A stretch of DNA of 64,000 bases from Lunularia cruciata (GCA_948567375.1 OX419762.1:18898227-18962226), one strand, 5' to 3'; shown: positions 33,761 to 44,922, counted from the stretch's first letter. Notes: generated from the letters alone by a model not told the origin. Numbers and translations: made by a program.

Positions 33761-34168
33761 TGTTAAAGGTACACTTCAAATGGTAGTACATATGGCATTG
33801 TTATTACATGTATCTAAAATTTGTTTGTTAGGGTTTGTGCCTAGCACCTAGCGGCAACATCAATTAGTGTTAGAGTATTTAGGTCTTAACTTTATGAGAG
33901 CATTTAGGTCTTTCATTCCATCAAGATGCTAGGAACATAGTCAAGAAGCTCAAACAAAAATCTAGAGAAGCAAGGCCAAGCAACATGACAAAGTTTTTCA
34001 TTAGCTTAGAATTTGCATACTATCCTATAGGTATTCCATTTCTAACTTCATGCAACTAGATTTGCAATAAGGGGAAGTCGGCAGAAAAGCTTTGTATACC
34101 TTTTTGTGTTCCTTCCATATTGTAAATGTTGTGTAGATTTGTATCAATACTTATGACAATTTTCAACA
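33761..34168 (+). repeat. copia 3' LTR
   Basis: Begins 'tgttaaagg' and ends 'ttttcaaca'. Partner of 8716-9134. Followed by 'atctt', which shares 'atct' with the bases before the 5' LTR. Confidence 0.8.
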
Positions 34169-35046
34169 ATCTTGAGAGCTCAAAATAGATAGTGTCACCA
34201 CCACCTTCTCATAGGATCTAGACATAGCACCATCAGATCCTATGGAACTCCAAATTTAGTAACCCCCTTGCTTAGAGCTTGCTTGAGTACCTTATCAAAA
34301 GCATCTTGAAATCAATTAAAAGAACACATATAGCTCTTAAAACACCCTTGGACTTCCACCACAATACATGGAACACTAATAGATGGTCCAAAGTATTATA
34401 GCCTAATCTGAAACCAATTTAGCACTTTGTACACATTTTGAACTTCTCAACCCAAGTACTCAACCTAGAGTCTAAAATACATTAAAGCTTGGCAAAGATG
34501 CTACCTACTAGAATGGTACAATAGTTGGTAACAACATCCCTCTAGCTAGACTTGTGAATAAGAATCACATTCTTCAAGTACCAACTATTGAGATAACCAC
34601 AATTGATAGCTTCATTTAAGGGAGAAAATGAGTACAGGAATCAGAGGATCATCACCTCATTTCTCAAGTTAAACACAAAGTCCATCAAGATCTTTGGTCT
34701 TACCATTAGCCAAATTCTTTAGTTGATGTTTAACATTAGTTTTAGAAATGGTTAAAGGAGGTCCAATGTTAGGTACCATGCATGGCATATATGCATCAAA
34801 GTAAAGATCCTTCATATAATTAAAGAGCTCCTTCAAATGCAAAGATGATGATAAGGATTTACTAGCAACCTTTTTTCAAAAAGGCCTTGGGATTGTACTT
34901 CAATTGAATACTTAGCTCAACCCCCTTAAGCCTTAGAAAAAAAGGCAAGTTTCTATGCAATCTGATCAAGAGACTTATCCATAGCTTTAATCTTTGCAAG
35001 TTTATCATATCACATATTCTTCATCATAGCACATATTGCAAGAATG
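34169..35046 (-). pseudogene. LINE reverse transcriptase, N-terminal half
   Basis: Minus-strand reading from 35046 down shows 'YMKDLYFDAYMP', 'LKNLANGKTKDLDGL' (the usual block before RT), then 'NYCTILVGSIFAKL', 'CILDSRLSTWVEK', a degraded 'GFR..Y.TLDHLLV' and 'LLIDF' near 34310. It stops at the copia 3' LTR. The protein continues at 8715 on the far side of the insertion. Separated upstream from its endonuclease by a solo LTR. Confidence 0.8.
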
Positions 35047-35582
35047 TGTCGTGGGTATATACATCGCTACACAACATCATACACTATAGAAGCACAACTC
35101 ACATATAAGTCATACATAAACTCTAAAGTGCCACAATAATCAGATCATTTACAACTCAAATCAACTGAACACAGATCAATACTTGATCAGATCCTCAACA
35201 ACTTGCCAACAATAGTACACTGAAACAATCAAACCACACCCATTCTAGCTAAGAGAATCCAGGTGACACTCATTGGCTTTTTATCCACTCTAGCCAAGAA
35301 CTCAAAAGCTCAATATCAGAAAATTGAGCTCTCCATAGCTTCATTTCTAGGGTATACTCCTGATCTCAACCTAGGTCTCATCCCAACGGTCCTGCTGACG
35401 GCACACCCGACAGTGCGAACGGTGCAACTGACAATGGGCCTCGCCATGAAGTCAGTACCCTAAACACAAAATCTGACCGTCAGAAAGTAGTCTAATGAGT
35501 AACTGCCAAAAAGCCTCTAAATAGTCTCACTAGAACTCTAGTGTCCGAGCAATCTAGATGTGACACTCCGAATGGTGTGACA
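35047..35582 (-). repeat. solo LTR of the gypsy B family, younger copy
   Basis: 536 bp, TGTCGTG...GTGTGACA, homologous to 16809-17353. It retains CpGs such as in 'gacggcacacccgacagtgcg' that the 17 kb copy has lost, so it inserted later. It interrupts the LINE between endonuclease and RT. No clear target duplication. Confidence 0.75.
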
Positions 35583-36185
35583 AACGACCAAGTCTCCTCT
35601 TGTGTGATCCTCTTGAAAAAAAAGTATCTGAGATAGATTGAAGGAGTCCAATCAGCTTATCACTCTACTATTCAAAATTGGAACTCCACTCCAAAGTGCT
35701 CAACTTGTCTTGGATAACTTGTTTGTACAAGTTTCTCTTGTCAAAATCTAGATGGAATTCCCTCTAGATGTATGGTCAATAAATGACTGGTTCTAATGGT
35801 GCAAAGAGGAATGAGGGTTAAGGATAAAGCATGGTTATATTCAGGTTGAGGATAAGAAACAATGAAATCAAAAACAAAGTATATATCACTAGTGATGTCA
35901 AAAGGTAATCTATGGTGCTAGTTCCTTCAAAATCAAAACATGTGCTATTGTAAGTTTCAGGAAATTGAGAGAAATTATTCAAGATCTTCAAGCTACATGT
36001 GGTACCAAAGTTTAGAAAGTGCTCATGGGGTTGTATATGGGATCTAACGAAGAGCCGGACCAAACACTAGAATCATCTATCATGCTCGGATATGGTCATT
36101 CAAAAAGTCATTAAACTTAAGAAATTGGAGAGTCTTGGATCCTCGCATTGAAAGACCAAGAACACTAATTGCACCTTTATGTTAA
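35583..36185 (-). pseudogene. LINE endonuclease, C-terminal part
   Basis: The minus-strand translation around 36000-35850 reads 'TTCSLKILNNFSQFPETY', 'CFDFEGTSTIDYLL'. The 'S.IDY' block near the end corresponds to the SDH region of APE-type LINE endonucleases. It carries stops. The N-terminal part of the endonuclease is not found beyond 36185, so the LINE is 5'-truncated or too decayed. Confidence 0.65.
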
Positions 36186-36231
36186 AAAATTTCAACACAT
36201 CCCTTGTCAAGGAGAGAGAGAGATTTAGAAT

Positions 36232-36325
36232 AAAGGCGACCGCGTAGGAAAAATGAAGGATGGGAAGACCCCATCAAGCCGTACAAGGGAGAGACAAAAA
36301 AGGTAACATGGGGCTAAGCCCCATG
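36232..36325 (-). repeat. SINE-like ~95-bp repeat, near full-length
   Basis: One of the best copies. On the plus strand it runs 'aaggcgaccgcgtagg', 'gaaggatgggaagacc', 'ccatcaagccgtacaaggga', 'gagacaaaaaaggtaacat', and ends in the palindrome 'tggggctaagcccca'. A second palindrome (36326-36350) follows at once. Confidence 0.8.
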
Positions 36326-36350
36326 TTTCACCCCTTGTCCAGGGGTGAAA
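36326..36350. repeat. perfect 10-bp hairpin next to the SINE-like repeat
   Basis: 'tttcacccct', a 5-base loop 'tgtcc', then 'aggggtgaaa'. All ten arm bases pair. It lies directly against the palindromic end of the SINE-like copy. Confidence 0.85.
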
Positions 36351-36907
36351 AGGTTATATAGCTATTAGCTCCACTTGAACAAGTAAGTGATGCCAATAGA
36401 ACAAAATAATAAATTGCAAAGAAACAAAGTGGAACACCCCTTTCTTCCCTCTTCAATAAATGGTATTGTCCATTTGAGTCTCGATCTATTCAAGAGATTA
36501 ACTTTTCAAAATAATTAGGATATAATTAATAACAGCACCTTCCTCTATGTTTCCTTCTCTTGTTCTTGTTCGAGGTTGATGCCACTGAAATGAATCCGTC
36601 CATGTCTTGAATGCATTTGAGATCCAACGGAATGCTTGCAGCAAGGCTCTCAAGAAAGTGTCGGATGAAGGTAAACGAATGAATGCGTTAACTCATGTTC
36701 GTTGGCAGGAAACTGCATCGTGAACCCTGAACCCATGGCGAATCGACAACTGGATATTCTTGGTTGTATCTTTCTTTGGTGTGTACAGTCTATGATTTTT
36801 CTATTGCATTGATCTACGCTACTTCTTCTTGGTTATTACCAGTCTGCATTCCTTAAAAGGTGAAGGTAGGTTAATACTCTCAATAGATGGTAATCTACTA
36901 CTCCTAG

Positions 36908-36972
36908 AATGTTGAGCTACGCTCGATTGTCTGTTAGTCAATCGAGTAGTCAATCGAACGTAGCTCAACATT
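36908..36972. repeat. 22-bp inverted repeat, 21-base loop
   Basis: The left arm 'aatgttgagctacgctcgat' plus 'tg' (36908-36929) pairs with 36951-36972 at 21 of 22 positions. The loop is 36930-36950 and contains a shifted 'tcaatcgagta' that partly repeats the arm. Confidence 0.9.
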
Positions 36973-37276
36973 ACCAAAACCATTTTACTGAACGAAGGAA
37001 AGGCGAGCTTTCATTCGAAGTTTAGTTGGTTGAGAATTATAAAGCCGAGAGCAGCTCAAGCCATAACATTAAAGTATCTCCCGTGACCTCAGGATGAAGA
37101 TTGTTCCCAAGTGTACACTCGTCGTGATGGTGCCAGACGGTGAGAAATTTGGAAGACCATGATATGGTGTGTGGTTAACTCCGAGCTCAGAAACTGTCAT
37201 CACTGCCAGAATGCAGAGACACCCTTACCAGACAAAGAAGCTGAACTGTATACCACGGCAGGCCTGAATCTTGCCA

Positions 37277-37372
37277 TCGCCATCGGGCATAGGAACATAG
37301 AACATAGAAGGATGGGAAACCCCATCAAGGCGTACAAGGGAGAGACGAAGAGGTAAAATGGGGCTAGGCCCA
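37277..37372 (-). repeat. SINE-like ~95-bp repeat
   Basis: Conserved 'gaaggatgggaaaccccatc', 'aaggcgtacaagggagagac' and 'ggtaaaatggggctaggccc'. The block equivalent to GCGGTCGCC on the sense strand is degraded. Confidence 0.7.
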
Positions 37373-40300
37373 TTGGAATATTCCTCACCCCAGACAAGTG
37401 GGTAGAGCTTTAGTAAAACTCTTGCACCGACGGATCCTCACGAGATAAAACTTGAAATAAACAGCGAGTGGACACATGGCCCTTAAACTCTTGCACCTAC
37501 GGATCCTCACGAGAAGGCTTTCCTTCTTTCGTTACCCTTACAACCCCTCGCTGGACCCCACCATGGAAAACACAGCTTGACTCCCGCCTACCTTAAGAGG
37601 GGGGCGAAAATATTCAAAAAATTCAAAATGGTATGCTACACCAGTCTGTTTTGATCTTTTTAGATTTCTGTTTCTTCTTGATGCACATGACTCTATTTAT
37701 TCTGTTGTGTCCTTTCCCAGCCACTTGCAATGAACAGGAAATTTTTCTCAGTTGAAAGCAAAAACAATTCACGGTATAAATACGCTGATACCGCCGACCA
37801 TTAGTTGCCACGTTGACAGAGCACCGTAACCAACTGGTATGGATAAAAACATACGCGTACAAGAAAGTGGTAGGGACTGTAAAGGTAACCACGTCCTTCG
37901 GTTTATTGCAAGACGCTTTTACCACGTGATTCAAAAATACTGTGAAGTTGACTGGACCTGGCAGCCTTGTTGCTGTTGCTCCATCCTTCTCTGCGTACAG
38001 TTTCCTCCGCTGCCATATACCTGTGCAATGCCTCGGTTCCGGCAGGAAAGTTGCAGCTATAATGGGATTTTTTAATTACTCAAGTTTTACATAATTTTTC
38101 AAATAGTTTCAGTGATTGAGAACTAGAGTCTTGATAAGTGCAATTTTTTACAAAATATTTGTTTATTGACAGCAGAGCATTTGGATAATTGGTTTAACAC
38201 CAGTAATTAAGAATATTTCCATACATTATAACACAGTAGTTCTAATTTCAGCTTTTCAACAAATTGCACTTGAAAAAGTGATTGCAGTTATAAGATAGTA
38301 GTCCGTAGTGAGAATGTTCTCCAAATTTATGGCACTTTAAATTCTTTTTCCATTGCGTCCAATCAATTGTAAACATGAAGAGCTGCACTCATGTAAATTG
38401 CGCAAGTCGACTCAGTGTAGGCGTATACGCTGTGACTCTATATACATATAGAAGCATGAGTTTTAAGGTTAAATCGGAAACATGAGTTGTTAGTCTATGA
38501 GGATGGATCTTCTCGCACTTAGAGGTATATTTGTTGTCTCTTTGTTTGTTCTTCAGAAACGCCATAGCAGGTATTCATCCTTTCCAGGTAGGTTGGCAAG
38601 CCCAAATACATTCGTTTGCGCCCACCATTGAGGATTGAGAAAAGGACGTGACACTCAAAGAAAAATATAAAATAAAGTTGGCTTTCTTTGACGTTAAAGC
38701 ATGTCACATGAGCTCCATCCATCTCTGCTCCCGCTCCAACTTTTATTGGCGAATGGGGCCAACGCCGAGAATTTCGAAACTTGGAGCATGTGACTTCTGC
38801 CCACAGAATAACTCGACGTCAGGTTCTCGTTTCTTTTAGTCTCCTTATCAAGAAGAACAAATGAACCACTGCTTTACAGATTCGAAGACGTGTTTTCAGT
38901 CTTCTGCTTCTGATAACTCCCCCGCAGATATGGGATGTTGCGAGTAAACAGCAACTTGTTCGCTTTGAGAACCACATCATATCCAGATGATTTACACTAG
39001 ATACGCACTCCAACCCCTCATAAACAGGTGACGCTTTTTTGCTCACTTCTTCTTCGCTACTTTATCGCATTTTACCTTCGCTTAACTTACTCCTCGATAC
39101 ATCATATATTGGGAATCTTGACATGACTTTAGAATCTCGACATGAAGCACAGCTCGTGTGACGGGCGCCGCCAAACTAGTGGTACTGTAGGGAATCGTCA
39201 ACACCGTTATCGTGACTTCAGGTCCAAACCTACAGTGTCGTATTTCTGAAAAGTTCATGACATCTCGACGTAAAGAGTGGTTACTGCTGAGAAACGGATT
39301 CGATCAAATAAACACATGTGTTTTTGGTCCACGCGAAGTCGCTGTATGGATATCTGCCGGACCCTGCATAGCCCACCTTTCGTCACTTCGAGTATTGGAA
39401 AGATCGACAGATCTTGTTCTCACCTTTACTAACGCGTCTCAATCAATGGTTCCCTAATGGATTTTCATCAGACTTCAGTATGTTTCTGCGTATCCAAGAT
39501 TAAAACAGTTGTACTATTCGTAGATCACATATCTTCAAATTCGCCAGATTCTAAAACATCTACTTCTGATAATATACGTCCATTAGTGAGAGACTTGTAA
39601 CTTCATGTTTTCAGTACTTCGCCGGGTGGCGTGGAGATGCGAGAATAATTAGTATCCTGTCGTGACGTAGGGTCAAAGTCTAGAAACAATCCTCATCACA
39701 TACTTTTAAATAATAAGATTCTACATGTAACTCTTTACGATGTACTTCCGCTACCCTTAAGATCACTATGAAACTGACTTAATGGACAGAGAGTTGAAAT
39801 TTTATGATATTATATAATCAAAGGAAAAGCCAAAGCCAAAACCAAAATGAAAACATGAAAGATTTATTGGTCAAAATCCTTATGTTAAACTGAATTTTAA
39901 TTTAGCACCGAGGGAGTGAAAAATTGTATCTTCATATCCTTAATATACCCATACTAATTTAGAAGACAATTTGGCTGCATGGTGATACACCACTAGAATG
40001 TCAAGGTTCTCTTGAACTCTTGTTAGGAAACAATTAGGGCAAATCTTTATTATACTTACTCCATTTGGTACCTTTACCAAGATCTTGTAATACCTTTAAT
40101 TTCATGCAAAAAAAATAAGATTTTGTAATAGGAAGCTTGTGTGTTGGAGGCATATTGCTCATTATCAAATAATAGATCATTCTTGTAATTACCTTATAAA
40201 TACATTTTTATTAAGTAATTATCATTTGCTTTTCAAAATCTCTCCTTAGAATAAGTAGAAGAGGAAGACTGTCATGCAAGAATTTTATAATTTGTTCTTT

Positions 40301-40454
40301 AGTATATTAAGAAAAGAAATACAATAAAATTCTAAGAAACAATAAATTATAGGTTTTTTTCCATGAATTCATAAAGATATGCTTTATGTATGGAATATGA
40401 TCCAAACGGAAAAGGAGAATGGATTTTATCCTACTAGAGATATATTCTGATTTG

Positions 40455-40497
40455 CTCCTTGCTTTATATATTACATGGCGTAATATAAAGCAAGGAG
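40455..40497. repeat. inverted repeat hairpin
   Basis: 'ctccttgctttatatattac' (40455-40474) pairs with 'gtaatataaagcaaggag' (40480-40497), with a 2-base bulge and a 5-base loop. Confidence 0.85.
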
Positions 40498-40802
40498 AAT
40501 TAACAGGCATAATTTATTATCGGATTTGTCATGGTTTTGTATGTATTAAAAGTTGTGCTGGTATATATCAAATAGTGTTGAGTTTAGTCACATATGTTTT
40601 TGAGATATGTTGGGCGGTCCCAACTTGTAATATGTCTTGAGAATATTTTATTAAATGACATACAAAATAGCTCTCCAATAGGATTCCAACTGATGAGACT
40701 GATCAGCAATGCATAACAAGTAAAAGTCTTTTCCCCACTGTGAACCGTGGATGCCGTACGGTTGATAGTAACATCAATCCTTGATATGAATCCTTGACAT
40801 TA

Positions 40803-40896
40803 TTGGGGCTTAGCACCATTTTACCTTTTCATTTTCTCTCCCTTATACGGCTTGACGGTGTCTTCCCATCCTTCAGTTTTTCTACGCGGTCGCCTT
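40803..40896 (+). repeat. SINE-like ~95-bp repeat, near full-length
   Basis: Sense-strand copy: 'tggggcttagcaccatttta', 'ctctcccttatacggcttga', 'cggtgtcttcccatccttc', 'ctacgcggtcgcctt'. Two bases of the terminal palindrome are changed. Confidence 0.8.
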
Positions 40897-41536
40897 CTTT
40901 CATTCGATATGAAGCAACAAAAGTGATATCCAAAGGAATACAAATATGCATATGTGGATCAGCTTCAGAAGTTTTACACGTTCTTACCTGATATCCCCTT
41001 TGCGGACGAAATCTTATCTTATGATGCGATTTGTATCTGGATTTATGCGTCGAAATGCATTACAAGGGTGATACTGAAAAATTCTAGGATCAAAGTTATG
41101 TTTACAAAATTAAAATATATAGGCAATTATGTACTTCTCAAATTCTCAGTTACAAGGTCTGGATTGTTCAACAGAGTGCAAAACGAGTTTGAGTTATGCT
41201 AACATTTTGAAAGCAAACACAACCTTTGAAATTGAACGGTAATCTCAGTATTATACTGGTACAAGTAAACTGGGTATCGAGGATTAGTATTTCACATAGA
41301 TAATCGTCTCATGAATGTTATACATTTTGGATATGTTATACTTTGTCAAAATTTCTCAGTTTACTTCAATTTCACATCTATTGAGGCACCACGGGACAAG
41401 GAAGTTGAGTGAGATCCTGCAAGAATGCAATAAGGATACTAATGTTGTGCCCTTGATGGTAAGCTAGGATGGTGTGTTTTTTCTTCACGGTATTGCATCT
41501 CTTATGGACCAATGAGTCTGTAAGTAAGGCGGTGTC

Positions 41537-41899
41537 CTATTTATCTGGACGAAAATTAGCTAACCGTGCACGATCAAAACCACGGAACCAAGCACTGACA
41601 ATTTGGTCGTGAAAGGTTATAATCAAGGTACTTTCAGAACATGCTGAAGTCTCCTCCGGTGCGATGCGCATAGTGAAGGTTTCTGGCTTCCGATCGAGGT
41701 TTTCTAGCACCCTCCCGTACAACTTGACGAAGGGTGCATCCTGACGAGGGCCGGGCTTGCCGTTCTTCCCTTCGCAGTGTACTGTAGCAAGCGAACAAAG
41801 TTGAGGAGTAACGACGACCCCGGCATGGACTACGTATAACATGTCCATGCCTTGCGTGGTAGGACCGTGAGAAAGCAGCAGTGGAGACACACCGTCCAA
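41537..41899 (-). other. possible exon or gene fragment, unknown product
   Basis: A 120-codon minus-strand open stretch in locally GC-richer DNA, with balanced amino-acid content and the parts 'VVVTPQLCSLATVHCEGKNG', 'PFVKLYGRVLENLDRKPETF' and 'STLIITFHDQIVSAWFRGFD'. It has no ATG at its open end, and no flanking splice structure could be settled. An overlapping frame (41634-42023) is also open, which weakens the case. I do not recognise a family. Confidence 0.2.
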
Positions 41900-42117
41900 C
41901 TACAGTACAGTTCCAGTACATCCAGTGGGCATTGTAAGCATGTCTCGTTGTCACCTTTTCCGAATCCCGTTCTGAAGTCAATCCTGAAAACGTCATTTGT
42001 GGATGTTGGCTGGCAACCAACACAACTAACAGGCTGACACGTCGTGTCAGTTTACCATCAAGACGGAATATTTTGGCTTAATTTCAACCAGAGCATTGCG
42101 ATAAATAACATATATCA

Positions 42118-42153
42118 CGGCCCATCCTTCTTGGTGTTCTACGCGGTCGCCTT
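42118..42153 (+). repeat. SINE-like repeat, 3' end only
   Basis: Retains 'cccatccttc' and 'ctacgcggtcgcc' of the sense-strand 3' end, followed by a run of T. A 5'-truncated copy, as expected for a retroposon. Confidence 0.6.
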
Positions 42154-43848
42154 TTTTCTCCTATATCACCATCGACTACCCTGCTGTCTTCCCCAGCCTC
42201 TGACGTCATTTATGGGGGTGGGGAGAACAGCAAGCACTGAACTCCGCGGGAGAGGGAAGCTAATCTCAGTTATTGAACTCCGTACAAGGATAACAGCGAA
42301 TCAGAATTGAGACAGATCCGCATGTCGTTTGATGATGTGTCGCACTAGAATGCATGGATCAACGGTCATCTCTTCCATCCACCGAGTGAGAGCCTGCAGG
42401 AGGAAATGCAACTCTCCTTCAACTGTGGAGGCTAGATCGCTATACCCGAGATCTGGATAGAATAGCAGGTCAAATTTATCTGTGCGGTTACTTACCGTAC
42501 AAATTTACCACGGATTTATGGCCGTCCTTGAGTGGTGAGTGAAGAATATCTCGTTCCCATATTTCGGGACATGCTATGCGAAAGGATACTTTTGTACAAG
42601 TTTAGGACTCGACTACACCTGATCCAAGTTTTGTCAACCAGACCAAATCTATGTTGTTCAAAGGTCATTAGTCTTCATTGGCAGTCTGTTTGGTAAATTT
42701 GGTTGTTTGACGCTCGGACGAGGATTTCATTCTTCTAAAGCAAGCATAACCAGGATACCTCTGCTAAATGCATTTTGGACTGAATCCAATTGGTTCACTC
42801 GCTGTTCGCTTAGCAACGCTTAGCAAACAGTTGAGAAAAATCCCAAATGAGTTACTACAGTGCTCTCCGAACCGTACTAGGTAGTGCTTGTAAATTTCAT
42901 TGTCTTGTGTTAGGAATTGGGGATTTGCTCCAATTAAGGATATTAACTTGAGTGAATTGGTTTTTATTATTAAGTTTTTTTAATTTGCGTGCAAACACTA
43001 GAGATAAAATTTGAATATCAGATATTACAGTTAAGTTCTTTTGATTATGGAATATCGAATTCTGAATTTTCGGAATATTACAATAGCTGAATATGTAAAC
43101 AGTGTTTGAAATTTTATCCATTGTGCATCATTTCTTGGTTTTACTTGCATTCTATGGTACTATCAAATTCTTAAGATCTGATTGTTTAGGCATTCTTTGA
43201 GCTCCTGAGAAAAATCAAAGTTCTAACAATGATATGAAAAATCGTTTAGTCAAAGAGTTGATTCACTTGGAAGAAATATTGTGTTTTTTTTTTAACATCT
43301 TCTTTAGAGCGTAGTCAAAATATCTTACTATTTTAATTTGTATGGTCTTAACACAATATTTGTCTCATTAACAAAGCTCACCAATTTTCTTTTATCCTAA
43401 TACAGCCTTGTTGGGTTTTAATCAACTTTTGAATTTTACAAAAAGGCTTATAAAGTCCTCTAAAATTGCATTGCATTTATAAAATTGTATGATTCTTTTA
43501 TTTTTGCACCATTAGAAGCTAAGTGAGAATAGTGATATCACTACTCTCACTTTAATGATTTAAGTTGAGATTTAATACTAGCTAAAATTATATTCTTTGG
43601 TTGATTGTAAAGTAATTTACATTCTATATAGAACTTAAAGGCTAATGGAATGAACATCTAAACTATGTAAGTAAGAAGAAAGTTGAAGATTTCAACTTTT
43701 TTATTTATTTTATATGAATCAAGGATTTAAATTTAAGAATTTTAATGCTTATTAGCTTAGCGGGAGATCAAACTTTCCAGTTTTGATTTATTGATCTATA
43801 GTGGTACCAATTACTCGATTATGGATTCATTCTATAAGTTGCTTTAGT

Positions 43849-43945
43849 ACGATAAGGCGACCGCGTAGGAAAACCGAAGGATGGGAAGACCCCATCAAGC
43901 CGTACAAGCGAGAGACAAAAAACGGTAACATGGGGCTAAGCCCCA
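43849..43945 (-). repeat. SINE-like ~95-bp repeat with 13-bp target duplication
   Basis: Full-length copy with all family blocks. The flanks carry 'aagttgctttagt' exactly on both sides (43836-43848 and 43946-43958). This is the clearest evidence that the family moves as a discrete unit. Confidence 0.9.
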
Positions 43946-44449
43946 AAGTTGCTTTAGTTAAGTTAAATGATTGTTACAGAATCCATTGATAAATAATTTG
44001 TTATATATCCTTATCAATCTTTAATGACTTTATTCTCAATGTAAAATGATAGTATTGAAGAGAACCTCCTTATATTTTACATTGAGGAGCAAGGCCTTTT
44101 GAGAAACGTACATGTTTGGAGACTATATATATATATATATACTTTAGACTATATATCTTTATATACTTGAGACTTTGATGACTTGAGAAAAAGAGAGTCA
44201 AAAGAACATAGAGTATGAAAAAAAAACTAAGGATGTAGAGTAGAAAAAAATAAAGCTAAAATCAAAAGTAATAAATTATCAACTTAATATGATGGGTCTC
44301 TAGGTCTCTTACGATCTCCTGTTTTTTTAATTATTTTTTTATCTGTACTAGAGTATAAACATATATCCTCAAAAATAATTGTACTAATGATTTAGTGCCT
44401 TAGATATGACTTTTCTTATTTCATAGTAGATGAATTGTTTGAAGCTCAT

Positions 44450-44662
44450 GAACCTATGATACAATAAAATACATAATTTTTTTTAAATAGTAAATATATT
44501 TTGATATGGGTTCTTCATGAACCTATGATAAAATAAACTACATAACTTTTTTTTAGAAATAGAAAATATATTTCAATATAGGTTCTTTATGGACCTATGA
44601 TAAAATTAACTACAATTTTTTTTTACAAATAGTAAATATATATTTTTTGATATAGGGTTCTT
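44450..44662 (+). repeat. tandem repeat, three units of about 70 bp
   Basis: Units start at 44450, 44519 and 44591, each with 'acctatgataaaat'-like opening, a T-run, 'atagtaaatatat' and 'tatrggttctt'. Homopolymer T length differs between units. Confidence 0.85.
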
Positions 44663-44870
44663 AATAAATTTGCGCATAGGATGGAGTTGAAGTAATTTCT
44701 CCATACTTACATATTGGAGAACAAATGCTATAATACATGAAATGTTTTCAAAAACCTTATGATTCTCAAGTTACCAAGGTACTTTAAATGGAACAATCAA
44801 GGTACTTTGGGATGGTATAAAGTACTCCTCGATATTTGAATCAATATGGTATACTACCAAAGGAGTTAAG

Positions 44871-44922
44871 CGCACATTCGGGAGGGAAATAGGGAGAAGG
44901 CGACCACATAGAACACACAAGA
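44871..44922 (-). repeat. SINE-like repeat, 5'-truncated, with possible target duplication
   Basis: Only the sense 3' end is present ('aaggcgaccacatag' on the plus strand). Bracketed by 'aaggagttaag' and 'aaggagtttaag', which differ by one inserted T. Confidence 0.5.

Larger units (their letters stand above)
8716..34168 (+). mobile_element. Ty1/copia LTR retrotransposon, split by nested insertions
   Basis: Two related LTRs (8716-9134, 33761-34168) enclose, in order on the plus strand, a gag start, gag zinc knuckle, protease remnant, integrase, RT and RNase H, which is the Ty1/copia order. The pieces add up to about 5 kb once two insertions are removed: roughly 9.56-13.3 kb inside gag, and 15674-32220 between integrase and RT. 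Coding sense resumes cleanly on either side of the second insertion: 'SDWEYSKIYNACF' lies just before it, and the usual pre-RT block with 'KAIDEEFKSMK'-type sequence just after. Many stops show it is inactive. It sits inside a LINE. The bases 'catct' before and 'atctt' after share 'atct', a candidate target duplication. Confidence 0.8.
36351..40802. other. gene-free sequence with repeats
   Basis: No gene recognised. CpG is common again. It contains a 22-bp-arm hairpin (36908-36972), a SINE-like copy (37277-37372), a ~30-bp direct repeat ('aaactcttgcacc', then 'acggatcctcacgaga') at about 37416-37446 and 37486-37516, and AT-rich sequence from 39.8 to 40.7 kb with a hairpin at 40455-40497. Confidence 0.5.
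40897..43848. other. gene-free sequence, possible coding fragment
   Basis: No confident gene. 41537-42023 is GC-richer and open on the minus strand (see separate entry). The rest is AT-rich, with nothing recognisable. Confidence 0.45.

Noticed and set aside
35047-35582. 35 kb LTR as the 3' partner of the 16.8 kb LTR in one large element
   Set aside because: The 35 kb copy lies inside the LINE beyond the copia 3' LTR, whereas the 16.8 kb copy lies inside gypsy B. The nesting is incompatible with one element, so both are read as solo LTRs.
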